Source: Sordaria brevicollis (taxonomy: Eukaryota > Ascomycota > Sordariomycetes > Sordariales > Sordariaceae). From it: 64,000 nt of DNA. The stretch lies in the NCBI GenBank assembly GCA_033439795.1, contig JAUTDP010000004.1:868001-932000 (forward strand), written 5' to 3'. The position numbers and the translations under genes were made by a program. The number at the start of each line of letters is the position of its first letter. The first letter of the stretch is position 1. The notes below the pieces were generated by a model. It saw nothing but the letters and a program-made list of their open reading frames with translations, made no database searches and was not told where the DNA came from. Below are positions 45,869 through 56,910 of this stretch, one piece after another.

Positions 45869-45984
45869 AGGACAGACTCGGCGGGCAGTGTCAAATCTCT
45901 CCACGGGTAGTATACACTGCCCGTATAATCGACCAAAAAGGGCTTAACTCTACAGGCAGTACTATATAAATCCCTAACCCTAAA
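45869..45984 (+). repeat. Left terminal inverted repeat
   Basis: It matches the reverse complement of 49507-49621 over about 115 bp. It starts AGGACAGACTCGGCGG where the right end has GGGACGGACTCGGCGG; both differences are G-to-A, as RIP would cause. It ends with CCCTAACCCTAAA. Confidence 0.85.
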
Positions 45985-48900
45985 AAACCTATAACCAATA
46001 TAATTAATCACAATTAGTATAATTAACGTAAGGATTTTATAATTAGCGAATCTAAAGTACGCTACTTTAAGGGCGTTACTAGAATACGCGATTTTTACAA
46101 CGTATTCAAACTAGTATAAGTTATAATACCAAATTAATACAATACTATGATTAATATAATTCTACGAAAACGCATTATATTAATACTATTCTAACGTTAA
46201 TAGAGTCTTTATAATATAATAAATTATTTACTAATTATTTTTTAATATTATAATAGTTATTATCGAAGTTAATAGCGATTTTAATATTCGGTATACTATT
46301 TTTTAGTAATAAAGAATTTTATATTTCTAATTAATAAATTCGTAATAATAAGTTTTATAGAAGTACCCCTAATCCTACTTCTGGTTAACGAATTCTTTAT
46401 AATAATCCCTCTAATACCGATAACGACGATATAGAAGAAGAATTAAGTAAGTAAATCCCTAATTTAACGATAGAGGATATTATATTAAAGCCTCTAGAAT
46501 TTACGAAGGCGGTATAAAAGGTTCTAAATAATTAGGGTAAATAGTATAATATAGCTTTTAACCGTATAAATATAATAAATTACCGTAAAGGCGAGCCTAC
46601 GTATTACCGGCTTAAATATAATTAATTTAATTAATTTCGCCTATTTATAATTAAGTTTAGAAAGATAAGGAATTATAAATATAATTATAAATAAATAGGG
46701 GTAATTATTATATTAAAGGAATTTAATTAGTAATAAATTTATAAATTAGATATAAATTTTTAATATTAAATATATAATTATATTATTTCGTTATATAATT
46801 CCGCTTATTTATAATACCGTAAAAGTATTGAAAAAGTGTTTAATATAGTAGCTAATTTATTTTACCAACCGGGTATTAAATTATAGGATATTTTAATTAT
46901 TATTTATTATAAATTTAGGATAATGGTATATACGTAAAAGAATATTAATAATTAGCGCTATATTATTAAAAAACGGTAATAGCGTTAATAATACGAGGCC
47001 GCCGCTATTTTAATTAAAATACTTAATAGCATCGAATATCCTTACGTTATTAAATAGTATAAGAATAACCCGCATCGTCTTTTTAATATTATATAAACCT
47101 ATAAATATAATATATAATAATAGCGGAAATAGCTAAAATATATAAGTGTAAATAATACGTATAAAATTAACCGGTATAATTTACTTCCTCCCTTCCTTAT
47201 ATAATAAAATATATTAATATTATTTAAATATAATTACCCGCTTATTATTTTTATAAGTATAATAAATATTAATTCCATTTATTCTACTATATTTAATTTA
47301 ATTAATAACGAATAAATTAAGGGTTTTATATAATTAGTAAATATATTCGAAAAATTACGCCTCCGTATAAAGATTATTAAATTAGAGGTTATCCTTACGG
47401 ACTTTAATAAGTAATTAAAATAAATTCTAATAAATAAATACCCTAACGCCTAATAATAAATTTACGTATTCTATATTAACCGCAATATTCTTCTCTAAAT
47501 AAAGAAGAAGTAAAAGTAGGACGAAGGTAATAATTCCAATTTTAGCGAAGAGGATAATTAGCCGATTACTTTTAATAAATTTAATAAAGAGATTATATAA
47601 AATACGGGCTCGGTAAATATAGTAAATCAGAAGGTTATTTACTATATATATAAGGGTCTTTTTAGATTTTAGAAGTTTATAATCTTTATTCCTAATAAGT
47701 TAACTTTCGTTAAGCGCTAAAATAGGATAATTAGCGAATTTTTTAATTAACCTAAAATCCTAACGTATTTTAATAATATTTATATATTATATTAATATTA
47801 ATAAGTACGCTACTATACTTCGTAATACTATAATTTTAGTATATCGGTTATTTTATCGAATAAATCGACTAATTACTATATTAAGGGGTATTTAATTAAT
47901 AAATAGAGCGATATATTCAATTTATATAATACTATTTATATTATAATTAAAAGGGAATAATAATAATAATTTAAAGCCATTATTAATTAAAATATTAAAA
48001 TCCGTAGTGAATTTACCAAATTAAGGATAAAGGCGTTAGGGGATTTACCTTAACGTATTATATACTATAATTTCGAATTCGTTCGTAAATAATTACGTAT
48101 TATATAATTTAACTTACTTTTTAATATAAATATATAATTAATTCGAAATTTAAGGGAATACAACTATATTATATAAAAATAATATAATATCCCTTATTAT
48201 TATATAATTTTAAAGAAATTCCAAAATAAGTAACAATTTAATCGTTAGGATATTTATTACTACTATTATATTAGGGCACTATTAGGCGATTATAATCCTT
48301 ACTCCCGTATTAAGGACCCTAAAATTATTAAAAAGATTAAAGGGCGGCCGAAGAATAATAAGGTCTAATTACTTAAAAATTAATAATTCCCTAAATTAAT
48401 CGCTAAAACGGGGGTAAGTAAAAAGGGTAATAAAAAGAAGGGGGGTAAATAAAAAAGGGGTAAAAAGAAGGGGGGGAAGAAAAAGGGGGGGAAAAGTAAT
48501 TAAACGTTAAAATTATTACTATAACGGTAATTATTATAATTTAAAAAGGTCGATAAGATTAATATTAAGGATAAAATTAATATAAATCCTACCGACGATA
48601 ATAAAACGGTAGTTTTTAAAATCGAAATTAATATATAATTAGAAGATAATTCTTTCGAATTAAATTTAGAATTTATCGAATTTATTATAAAAATAGTAGA
48701 GAAAGATAGAATTAAATAAATTATTTAATTAATCGCTAAATAGGCTATAATACTCCTTTCGAACGACCTTCTTACTCTTTTAAATTATAATAAATAATAA
48801 TAACCTACTCGCAAAAAACGGGCTATTGAAATTAATTCGTCTATATTAATTCCAATAGTAACGAAGAGCGGGAAGGCTATAAAGCCAACGAAAAAAATAA

Positions 48901-49506
48901 TAGGGAATTAAATACGTAAGGTATATAATAATATTATATTAAAGATTATAATTTTTTATTTTAATAAAAATTAATAAAAAAAGGAGGTTCCCCCGTTTTA
49001 ATTATACGCCCTACCTAAATCCCTTATATTTTAAACCTTTCGGCGAAACGTTAATAAAAAACGAAGGATAATATATTATTTATTATAACGTACGTCCCCC
49101 TCTACCTTCGCTTACTATTTATTACCCTTAAACCTACTATTTATAATATATTTTAAATTTATAATTAATAAAAATAATAAAAAAACATTATATTTAATAT
49201 AGATAGGATTCGAATAAAAGGTCTCTACGAATCTATAATATTAATAGCGGTTATTATTCGTTAATAGCAAACCGCTATACTATAGGCGTCCTTATAATAC
49301 CCCTTTCGGGGTTAGTAATAATTAAAGTGAAATTTAGTATTTATAAGAGCGTTTAAGGCGTTTAAGGGAGATTGGGCGTATTTTAACGTTATTTTTAATA
49401 ATAATAAAGTAATGTAGTTGTAATACAATTTGCGTTCGATATGGTTGTAATACGGTTTGCGTTCTCAATACCAAGAAATTATTACTATTTATTTGGACTA
49501 TGGGCA

Positions 49507-49621
49507 TTTAGGGTTAGGGATTTGTGTAGTACTGCCCGTGGAGTTAAGCCCTCTCTGGTCGACTATACGGGCAGTGACACTGCCCGCGGAGAAAAACGAC
49601 ACTGCCCGCCGAGTCCGTCCC
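49507..49621 (-). repeat. Right terminal inverted repeat
   Basis: The less mutated copy. It keeps GGGCAGTG/CACTGCCC palindromic pieces and, at its inner end, TTTAGGGTTAGGG. On the plus strand it ends ...CCGAGTCCGTCCC. Confidence 0.85.
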
Positions 49622-49629
49622 CAGCGCAT
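49622..49629. repeat. Target-site duplication, right copy (CAGCGCAT)
   Basis: Identical to 45861-45868. Confidence 0.85.
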
Positions 49630-50795
49630 CGCTGCAATGCGAGTGCGTAGAGGTCCGGCCCATGATTCCTCTGGACGTTAATACCTATGATGTATGTAAA
49701 CCCAGATCAAGACTCAAGTGAGTGAGAAAGATCATTTGAATGGGTGCTGGTCCGAGGGTTGTAAGATGCGAAAGGCCATTGTAAGAACGAGGTGCTGTGA
49801 CAGGTTCAAGACTTGTCGTCATTGAGGCTCCGCTGCGGCTCTGCCAAGACCCAATATGTCAAATTGGGAAAGTGCGCGGGGTTCAGCGGTGTCGCTTAGA
49901 TGCTGCATTATCGTTGCAGCCCCCATTTCAGGCCCAGTTGCGATAGTGCAATAACAACCCCGCATCCCCTGCCAAGTTACTGACAGTATGCCTGGACCCT
50001 GGTTGGTGACGACGCCACTTTTGACTTCAGGCAACTCTTTTGGTCTCCATGTTGAGGGCATCACCACACTGCCGAAAACAAGATTCCTCCACAACCTAGG
50101 TACATATCACAAATTTTCGCGCTGCAAAACGTTTTATCAGAAGAGCCATTTGCGTCTTGACAATTGGACTCTTGAGATCTGTCAATAACACCCAAAGAGC
50201 GCAGACAACACCATGAAGGTCTGGAGGACAACGGAAGCACGTCCGTGGCATGGAGAGGCAGGGCCGACACTATCTTATAGCAGTGAACGGCTGCTACTGA
50301 CGTGCCATCGTCATAGTTGAATGAGTGAGAAGTGTCATGAACGTGACGGCAACAACTGGCTGGGTACAACGGCAAGTCATGTCAACAAGACTCATTCGAT
50401 GACGAGAGTGAGCAGCGATCATAAGTCACAGCATGTCATAGCAAGTCACAGCAGCAGCCATCACACATTTGGAAGGCAAGTTGTTTTATGAGTTTTTTTT
50501 TTTGTTGTTTTTTATCTACATGCATGTTTCTTCCTCCACCCCTTCCCCGCCAAGCTCCGCCGACGGCCTTCCCGGCTCCGTCCCCGGTAGCCCAGGACGC
50601 ACCCGGACTATCCAGCGACGCAGTCTGTTCCAGGACAAGCCGCCGGCGGAGCTTAGCTTCCTCTGTTAGTTGAAGCCGGCCCTCTCTTCCTGACGAGTGG
50701 TCAGGACTTCTGGCTGCTCGTCGTCTGACTTGGAGATTGTCGAGGGAGACGACGAGCAGCCAGCAATCTCGGGAATGATCTTGACGTTCTGGACG
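49630..50795. other. Right flank of the transposon, no supported gene
   Basis: Ordinary base composition. A minus-strand frame ends in this stretch, downstream of the RRM fragment, but it is not in the coding phase of that fragment. Confidence 0.4.
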
Positions 50796-51083
50796 TGACC
50801 CGGGGGTCAAGGCCGCCGACGTACAGAGCGCGCTTGTTAGGCTCGGGGGCGGCGCCCCGGCCGTAGACTGACTGGATATCATGGGAAGTCGAAGGGGAGG
50901 TGGACATCCTGGACGAGACGCCGCAGGTTGGGGAAGCACGAGCCGTCCAGCCCTGAGAGGGTGAGGGCGAGGGAGCACGACTGCCGCAGTTGTAGCACTT
51001 GGAGCCGTTCACGCAGTCGCCTGTAAAACAAAGATGGGTTAGCTTTGGGTCGTGTGACATGGAAAACCTCAGGTGGACTCACG
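50796..51083 (-). pseudogene. Joined fragments of a zinc-knuckle gene and a PUB1/TIA1-type RRM gene
   Basis: On the minus strand an exon ends GRMSR at a GTGAGT donor (51082). A 62-nt intron with an AAGCTAACC branch point and TTTTACAG acceptor follows, and the next exon (from 51020) continues DCVNGSKCYNCGSR. That is two partial CCHC zinc knuckles of the CNBP/Gis2 type, with Arg where the motif's His (GHxxxDC) is expected. About 100 bp further the same frame reads SVYGRGAAPEPNKRALYVGG then LDPRVT. This matches the start of the RRM in PUB1/TIA1-type RNA-binding proteins of filamentous fungi. The following VQNVKIIPE, also typical of that RRM, is in another frame, as if the helix between them were deleted. 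No complete domain remains. I read this as stray duplicated exon pieces, not a working gene; a newly chimeric gene is the alternative. Confidence 0.5.
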
Positions 51084-51148
51084 AGACATGCGGCCGTCTT
51101 CGGTCACCTAGAACAAAGCTGGTGTCGGCCTCCAGAGCAGTGTCATCA

Positions 51149-51343
51149 TCACCCCGAAGAGCAAGCGACTGTTGGTGCTTGTCAGTACATGAGTTGACGG
51201 TGAGGTGAACACGACCTTGCGGTGAATGATTACGTACCCGGCGATACGACGTAGTCGTATTTTTTGATCAGGGGATGCTTCCATATCGGGTACAGTGTAG
51301 CGGTAACACCGATGGCCTTGGCGCACAACATGTTAGCTGACAT
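51149..51343 (-). CDS. Candidate 41-residue spliced gene
   Basis: A full small-gene layout is visible on the minus strand. A TATTTAAA box lies at 51590-51583. A leader exon ends at a GTGAGT donor (51449) and a 92-nt leader intron ends CATCTCAG at 51358. The ATG is at 51343 (MSANMLCAKAIGVTATLYP, then WKHPLIKKYDYVV). A second intron (GTACGT at 51237, GTACTGAC branch point, CAACAG at 51169) leads to a 20-nt last exon. Coding length is 126 nt, exactly 42 codons. The leader exon contains a 4-codon upstream ORF. I recognise no family. The GCTAAC directly after the ATG could instead be a branch point, so the start is open to doubt. It lies immediately upstream of the zinc-knuckle/RRM fragments and may be part of the same mosaic. 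Confidence 0.35.
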
Positions 51344-51582
51344 GCGATCAGAAAGATCTGAGATGAGGACCAAGATGGGGAGAGGCAAGGCCTGCTCGAT
51401 GGGAAAGCTGAAGGACAAGAAAAAGAAGACATGGAGGAAGACACTCACTTGTCAGCTCAAGACCATGCTGCCTTTGCGGGTGGTTTGGCCGTAGGAGGCT
51501 GGCCCCGTCAGGGAAGTTGATTTTGGTGGAATCTGAAGCAAGAAGAAGAGGAGAAGACGAGGAAGAAGGGGAGAGAGGAGGG

Positions 51583-51590
51583 TTTAAATA
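51583..51590 (-). promoter_or_regulatory. TATA-like box (TATTTAAA)
   Basis: Minus-strand CTATTTAAACC, followed by a pyrimidine-rich leader and a splice donor at 51449. It supports a minus-strand transcript through 51.1-51.5 kb. Confidence 0.4.
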
Positions 51591-52523
51591 GAAGAGGGTG
51601 GGAGAAAGGAAAAAGAAAAGTGAGTGGGGCTGAGAGGGCAATTCAGAGTGGAGCCCTGCCTGCGGCGCTGCATGAGAGGAAAAGTGACTTTGGTACTTCT
51701 GGCGTCCGTTGGATGTGCGAGAGAATCGGAGCGAATGAGATGACGCCAGCCCTGTCCTCGATCAGACGACATGGGGCTTTTGGTCTCGATCTACCCCACT
51801 GTATGCTTTTATTGTGGCACCAAGGCTGGCTCGAGATGACGAAAAGAGCAAGTTGTTGAAAGTTTGTTTGCTTTTGGGGCTGGACGGCAAGCAATGGTGA
51901 ACCTTTCCATCCTTGAGATATGTAGAGGGGCTGGCCAGATTTGGACGAAACTCAGAAGCCTTGTCGGACAGACACACAACTCTTTGAGGCTCAAACAGCC
52001 CTATGTGGTGCTGTGGCATGCTCGACCGTTACGATGGCTGTAGAACTGTTGCCGTTCGGATGTTGAGATTCAAGTTGCTGCCACCTGCTGCCACCTGAAC
52101 TGAGAGAACTGGAAAGAAGGCAAGAGCATCACATCCAGTGACCCTATTGATGCTAAGCCGAACAAGGTCTGTTGATCGAAGAGCTTTCCGTAGAAGCAGC
52201 AGCTCACAATGTGACTTCCTGTTGAAGTGAGGATTCTTTTTGGGACTAGTGCCGGGTAACTGCGTGAAGAAGATAAGGCAGGTATAGAGTCATCTGCCCA
52301 CAGTACAGTTTCCGTCCTGCTCATCAGGCAGTCGTGATCGGTGGCAGCAATTTGGGTGCTGATCGTGACCTTGTCGTTGTGTAACCCGCCCACCCCGGTC
52401 GTCGAGCCTTCAGATCCCCCCAAGTTCAAAGTGATTTCTGGACCAAAGCATTCCTCGAGCAACTTGAAAACTTTCTCCCAAACCACCAACAACAAGACTC
52501 ACCTCTCTACCAAAACCTCCATC
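51591..52523. other. Intergenic
   Basis: No supported gene. The last ~80 bp are an AC-rich leader directly before the ATG at 52524. Confidence 0.4.
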
Positions 52524-52745
52524 ATGAAGCTCTTGACCTTCCTCTTCTTTGCGGACACAGTCCACCACTCCACTGCCGACAGAGCCATACGCGCTCTCGT
52601 CCTTCTCAAGCATGACACTCCCCAGCCCGCGCGGCCTCGCCGGGTCGACATCTCAGCCCAAGCGGCCCAAGACCTTCGCAGCTCCCTGGATGCCGCCTCC
52701 AAGGAGTCTGCTGTCCTGCGGGCACTCCTGCTCGCCATGGAGTGA
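52524..52745 (+). CDS. Candidate 73-residue protein
   Basis: ATG in good context (CCATCATGAAG) after a leader rich in CAACAACAAG, as is common before fungal starts. Codons are strongly biased to C or G in third position throughout. The protein starts MKLLTFLFFADTVHHSTADR, which is a short hydrophobic start but a poor signal peptide, and ends in an Ala-rich amphipathic helix (SAQAAQDLRSSLDAASKES and on). It stops just before two duplicated intron-like units, so a longer spliced form is possible. Family not recognised. Confidence 0.4.
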   Translation: MKLLTFLFFADTVHHSTADRAIRALVLLKHDTPQPARPRRVDISAQAAQDLRSSLDAASKESAVLRALLLAME

Positions 52746-52804
52746 AGATACCTCAAGTCCTCCCCCTGCAAGGGGAGCGGGCCTTGCCCGCTGGTCAACA
52801 GAAC

Positions 52805-53047
52805 CGACGCCAAGAAGGTAAGCCAGAAGTCCAGTTCACTTTCTCGTCAATAATTCTTTGCCTCGAGTACAGTTTTGACCAGAGCCGCCTGCTAACTTCC
52901 TGGAACAACAGTTTAACCACACGGTGGTTCGGCGGCCCCGACGCCAAGAAGGTAGACCAGAACTTCAGTCCACTTTCTTGACAACAAGCCAACGAGCACG
53001 GTTCCAATGTGGGCTTCCTGCTGACTTGCTACCACAACAGTTTAACC
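52805..53047 (+). repeat. Tandem duplication of an exon-end/intron/exon-start unit
   Basis: Two ~110-bp units with a 134-bp period. Each starts CGACGCCAAGAAG, followed by a GTA donor-like site. Each contains GCCAGAAGTCCAGT-like sequence and a branch point (GCTAAC in the first, GCTGAC in the second), and ends ACAACAG followed by TTTAACC. A further GTAAGC...TTGCAG pair lies at 53104-53187. The units keep the splice signals better than the rest, yet no frame stays open through them. Confidence 0.7.
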
Positions 53048-56022
53048 GCCGTGAAGTTGCTGAAGCGCGAGCGACAAGTCGGGCAAGGCCGCCCACATCA
53101 ACATGATGGTAAGCTATCTCTTCTTCCTGTCCTATCCAGACTCTCCTTCCAACACAGGACCTCATAGCTAACCATCTCTTGTTGCAGTGCGGTTCCCCGG
53201 AGTGCTCGGCTCTTGGGAAGGTTCCCTCGAGACCTTCGGGTAGAAAAGGATGAAGTGATGGACCGTTTGGCGCCTCAACCGGACAAGATGCGTGAGTTCA
53301 CGGATGGCATGGACTTTGGAGAGAAGTTATTGCATGGGAATAAAGGCGTTTGGAACAACTTGGAAGAGTGGCTTTTGGTTTGTTTGGGAAAGTTGGCGTA
53401 ATGGATTCACAATTGAACATTTCTGGCAGGTTGCCACTTGCGAAAAGACACATTTTCTGCTGCACCAAATGCCGTGATACTGACTGAATATGTGACACGC
53501 TACACAATGCTAGACTCTCTACGTGCTTCTTGATGCTTTTGCCGATTGATCGAAAGTTATTTGGTGTTTTGCTGGTCGAGTGTCTTCAGCGACTTTAGTG
53601 GGCGTGCCCCGCCCCGACCGTCGCGGACTCAAGGGTTTCCCCATATCTTTGCGAAGCACGTTCAATCATGACACACAGCTGGATGCAATATTTGTTCTCC
53701 ATTGTAGAATCATCGTTCTCGTAATGGTTATGCTTTGTTTGTTGTTCTGGTGATCGAGTGTCTTCAAGGTGACACCTCATGATTCCCGACAGACGCCATC
53801 TATGGACCTACAGGAGCCATACGTTGAGTTCAACTTGTCAATCTCTTCTTCCAGGCAACTACTGAGTCAAAACATGCGAGATGTTACCGTTTCCAACGAA
53901 TGCCCAAACTTTTGTCGGGATTGAACCATGACATGGAGACAAGCGCATATTTGGGACATTGAGAGGGAGCTATTCATAGAGCGGCATAATATTGAGCGCT
54001 ATTATGCTATCTAGATTGTGCGTCGAAGCGGAAATAACCCAGAGATCCAAGTTCACAGTGGTGATGATCGAGTGTCCGAGGTGGGCCCCGCCCGCACTGC
54101 GCGGGTTGGGCGACACTTCCACTTCCTTTCGCGTTAATTGCACACAATGGTGGGAAAACCATCGACAGACTTGCAGAAAGATCCAAATTCCCGTATCAAA
54201 CTGTTTGGTGTTGAATTCTTTCCGTTCCGGAAGTGAAAGTTGTCAACACTCCCGTCAACACGGCGGCGGCCCGGCGCCCGGATCTCAGTTGACGGCCAAG
54301 CTCCATCGCGACCTCTAATTTTCTACGTAATAAGCAGGCAGTACACAGCACCACAACAAAGCTGGCAGTGACCTTGGTCTCATATTACATTACAATAGCA
54401 CTTGCTGTTTGAGTTTTCAGTTTTGTAGACCGCTGTGTGTCTCGTCATCACGAGCTCAGATCGCTCATCACATGAACGGAAGCTGTCCGTGACTGCTTCG
54501 GAGCCATGATATTCGTGAAATTGGCAACGAAGATCACGACGCCGCAGAGGATGGTCAAACACTGGCAGCAGTTACTGCCTTAGGTCGTAGTGTCTACAAC
54601 AGGATTCCCTTTCAACCTCTCATTTCCTGATGCCCTCTGACATGACGCGATCGAACCACCGGCGGTAACCGGCCTGGCGATCCTCCACAGGCCACAGCAC
54701 CGCTCCTTCCATAAGCCTCATCCCCTCAAGCAGGCATCAACTTGCTCTCGATCTCTTGCATGATGGCCCCGCCTCCCTCAACGCCTCATCACCTCGATCC
54801 CCTACCCACGGCAGGCACCTTCTGCCGGAACCCCTGTTCATTTCCTTTCTGCTCACTTCTGTTGGACCCACCACAGGTACTTTGGTACCTCTACTTCGTC
54901 TCGATCTATCCCTTCGAACCCCTACCATCTCATCGGTCCCGAGAGGGACACACATCTCCGTCCTGGCTGCCGCTACTTCCTCTGTGAGCTGTGGCCTCGT
55001 CTCGTTTGTGGCCTGATCTTCAAGGAGCACAACGTCCGTCGACCTGGAAGACAGCGAAGATGGAAGGCACAGTGATCTCAACAGTAGAATCCTGACAAGG
55101 TGTTGAAGACAAACGAGAGCCACTGAATCGTTCTTGACTTGGTCGGCTTCTTCCGGTCATGCTTTGCTCATGGGAATAAGGGACTTCTCATCTGCAGCAT
55201 CAGATCATCTGACATGAGGCCATTTGTTGTCTCAGAGGCACAATCTGGACGAGAGCAGGAAGGGACAAGTCCAGGGCACACAACTTCCATCGCAAGCGCA
55301 CACTTCCCTCCGAATTTTCTTGAGCAAATTACTTCCCTCGTCGTTGATGTGACAATCTGAATGGGGCACATTATGAGACGAGGTTCTGTGACAGCTTCCA
55401 AGTATCTCAACGGTTGTCCAAGCTGTGACAGCCTCAACAAATTACAAACGCATCTCGCCTCAAGTGCCATCAAGTGTTTGGCAGCCTCGTAGACTGCAGG
55501 GCTGCCAGAGTTTTGCGCCTTCCATCCACTGGCTGACGAGACACTCAACAGAACTTGCTCGTCTGGCCAGGGGCAGGGATCTGGCAACGGGATGAACTTC
55601 TCCTTGTCCGGTCTCGACCTCCTTCCTTCAACCCTCTCGTCCCTCCTTGGAAGCTGATTCGATCAATGGGATGGCATCAACTGCAGTTGCTCCACCTGGA
55701 TGTTATCAAAGTGCTCGTGTGACGTACCCCCTGCCGTCTCGAAGCCAGAGAGATCAAACGGCAGGAGTCCAGACTGATGTACCCGGCCAAAGTGCCCGTC
55801 TCCAGCCACCTTCCCTCGCTGTGTTCGACTGATAAGCCACCGGGACACTCGACTCCTGGCCAGTTGATTGGCCATGATGGGTTGACGACCTCGAGAACCG
55901 CCTGCCGTCTGTTGTCCGAGTGACGTAGTGTTTGTACTTCGCTACCTCCAGTCTCGGCTCAACCAAATTTTGCTGCCAGTTGCGAGTGAGGGGCAGTGAG
56001 TCTGGTACCTCTCCCAGTCGGG
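53048..56022. other. Intergenic, no supported gene
   Basis: Scattered short frames only. Between 53.5 and 53.8 kb the phrase GTCGAGTGTCTTCA / ATCGAGTGTCTTCA recurs twice about 180 bp apart. Nothing else stands out. Confidence 0.4.
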
Positions 56023-56029
56023 TATAAAG
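56023..56029 (+). promoter_or_regulatory. TATA box, upstream copy (TATAAAG)
   Basis: CCCAGTCGGGTATAAAGC followed by CCTCCCACCCAT. The context matches that of the box at 56241. Confidence 0.5.
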
Positions 56030-56240
56030 CTGTGCCTCCCACCCATCCTCCGGTCCAACAAACTCCTCCTTTCTCCAGACACTTCTTCTTCTCGCAGGCC
56101 ACACCATGGGCCAAGTTGTTTTCTTCCTTCTCATCCCTACTTCATTCTTCCTCTCGTCTTTTTGCTTGACGCACACATCTGTGGCTCAGCAGAAGATTTT
56201 TTTCTCCAGATGCGGGGCACAGTTTCCTCCCAGATCTGGG

Positions 56241-56248
56241 TATAAATA
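56241..56248 (+). promoter_or_regulatory. TATA box, downstream copy (TATAAATA)
   Basis: CCCAGATCTGGGTATAAATA followed by CCTCCCACCCAC, 218 bp after the first box and with the same flanks. It probably drives the plus-strand transcript with a leader intron at 56449-56817. Confidence 0.55.
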
Positions 56249-56910
56249 CCCCTCCCTCCCACCCACTTCTCCTCCTTCAACTTTTTTCCTCCCTCAACCA
56301 ACTTTCTTCTCTCGACAAGTTTCTTCTCTTTCACTCTCGTCAAGCTTGTCTCTTCAGGCTCTCGACATCAAGCATGACAGCTCAGCATGGCTCGTCTGCT
56401 CCGTTCTCAGCAACCACTTTTTCACCTCTGCATCAGAGGGCATGAACTGTAAGTTTACCATTTCCCTTTTCGACACTCAACCTTTTCCCCAATGATGATG
56501 CCATCAAAGTGCGACCGGCACCAGCTTTCAGACTGGGCGGTCCTTCTGATCCTTCACCTGGGCCATGCAAACCAGTGATTGAAGGGAATGAAGAAGCACT
56601 TTTCCATGTCCCACCTGGGTCTAGTGCCTGGTACCCGTCTTTCTTCCTTCTGTCACTTCCCTTCCACATACGTCCTCACATTACGTCTCTGTCCTCATTT
56701 CACTTTTCCTCCCTGTCGGTTGTTGGGAACACATGGTTTTCTGAGGGATACACGATTCTTCTTTGCTTTCGCTCTTCACTTGGCTACAGTTTGCTAACAG
56801 TTTGGGTTGGGTGGCAGAGCACTCGGTCAGCGACATCGACATCCGCGTCGCACAGATCAAGCCCGCAAGGACAAAGCCATGTCTTCAACTTTTCAAGAGA
56901 CTAGTGTAGG

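Larger units (their letters stand above)
45869..49621. mobile_element. MULE-like DNA transposon degraded by RIP
   Basis: A 3,753-bp element with ~115-bp terminal inverted repeats and an 8-bp target duplication. The interior is extremely AT-rich, CpA and TpG are nearly absent while CpG survives, and no frame is open. That is the pattern left by C-to-T change at CpA during RIP. In the plus orientation a few peptide remnants remain. At 48310-48360 the frame reads IKDPKIIKKIKGRPKNN, like the 'DP...KGRP' C-terminal region of fungal Mutator-like (Hop-type) transposases, preceded by a tyrosine-rich stretch. Long terminal repeats plus an 8-bp duplication also favour MULE. With most of the transposase erased the superfamily is an inference; hAT is the main alternative. 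No intact transposase remains, so it cannot move by itself. Confidence 0.8.

Noticed and set aside
45985..49506. Mitochondrial or centromeric origin of the AT-rich block
   Set aside because: Flanked by inverted repeats and a target duplication, with CpA depletion but CpG retained, which fits a RIP-mutated transposon inserted in nuclear DNA.
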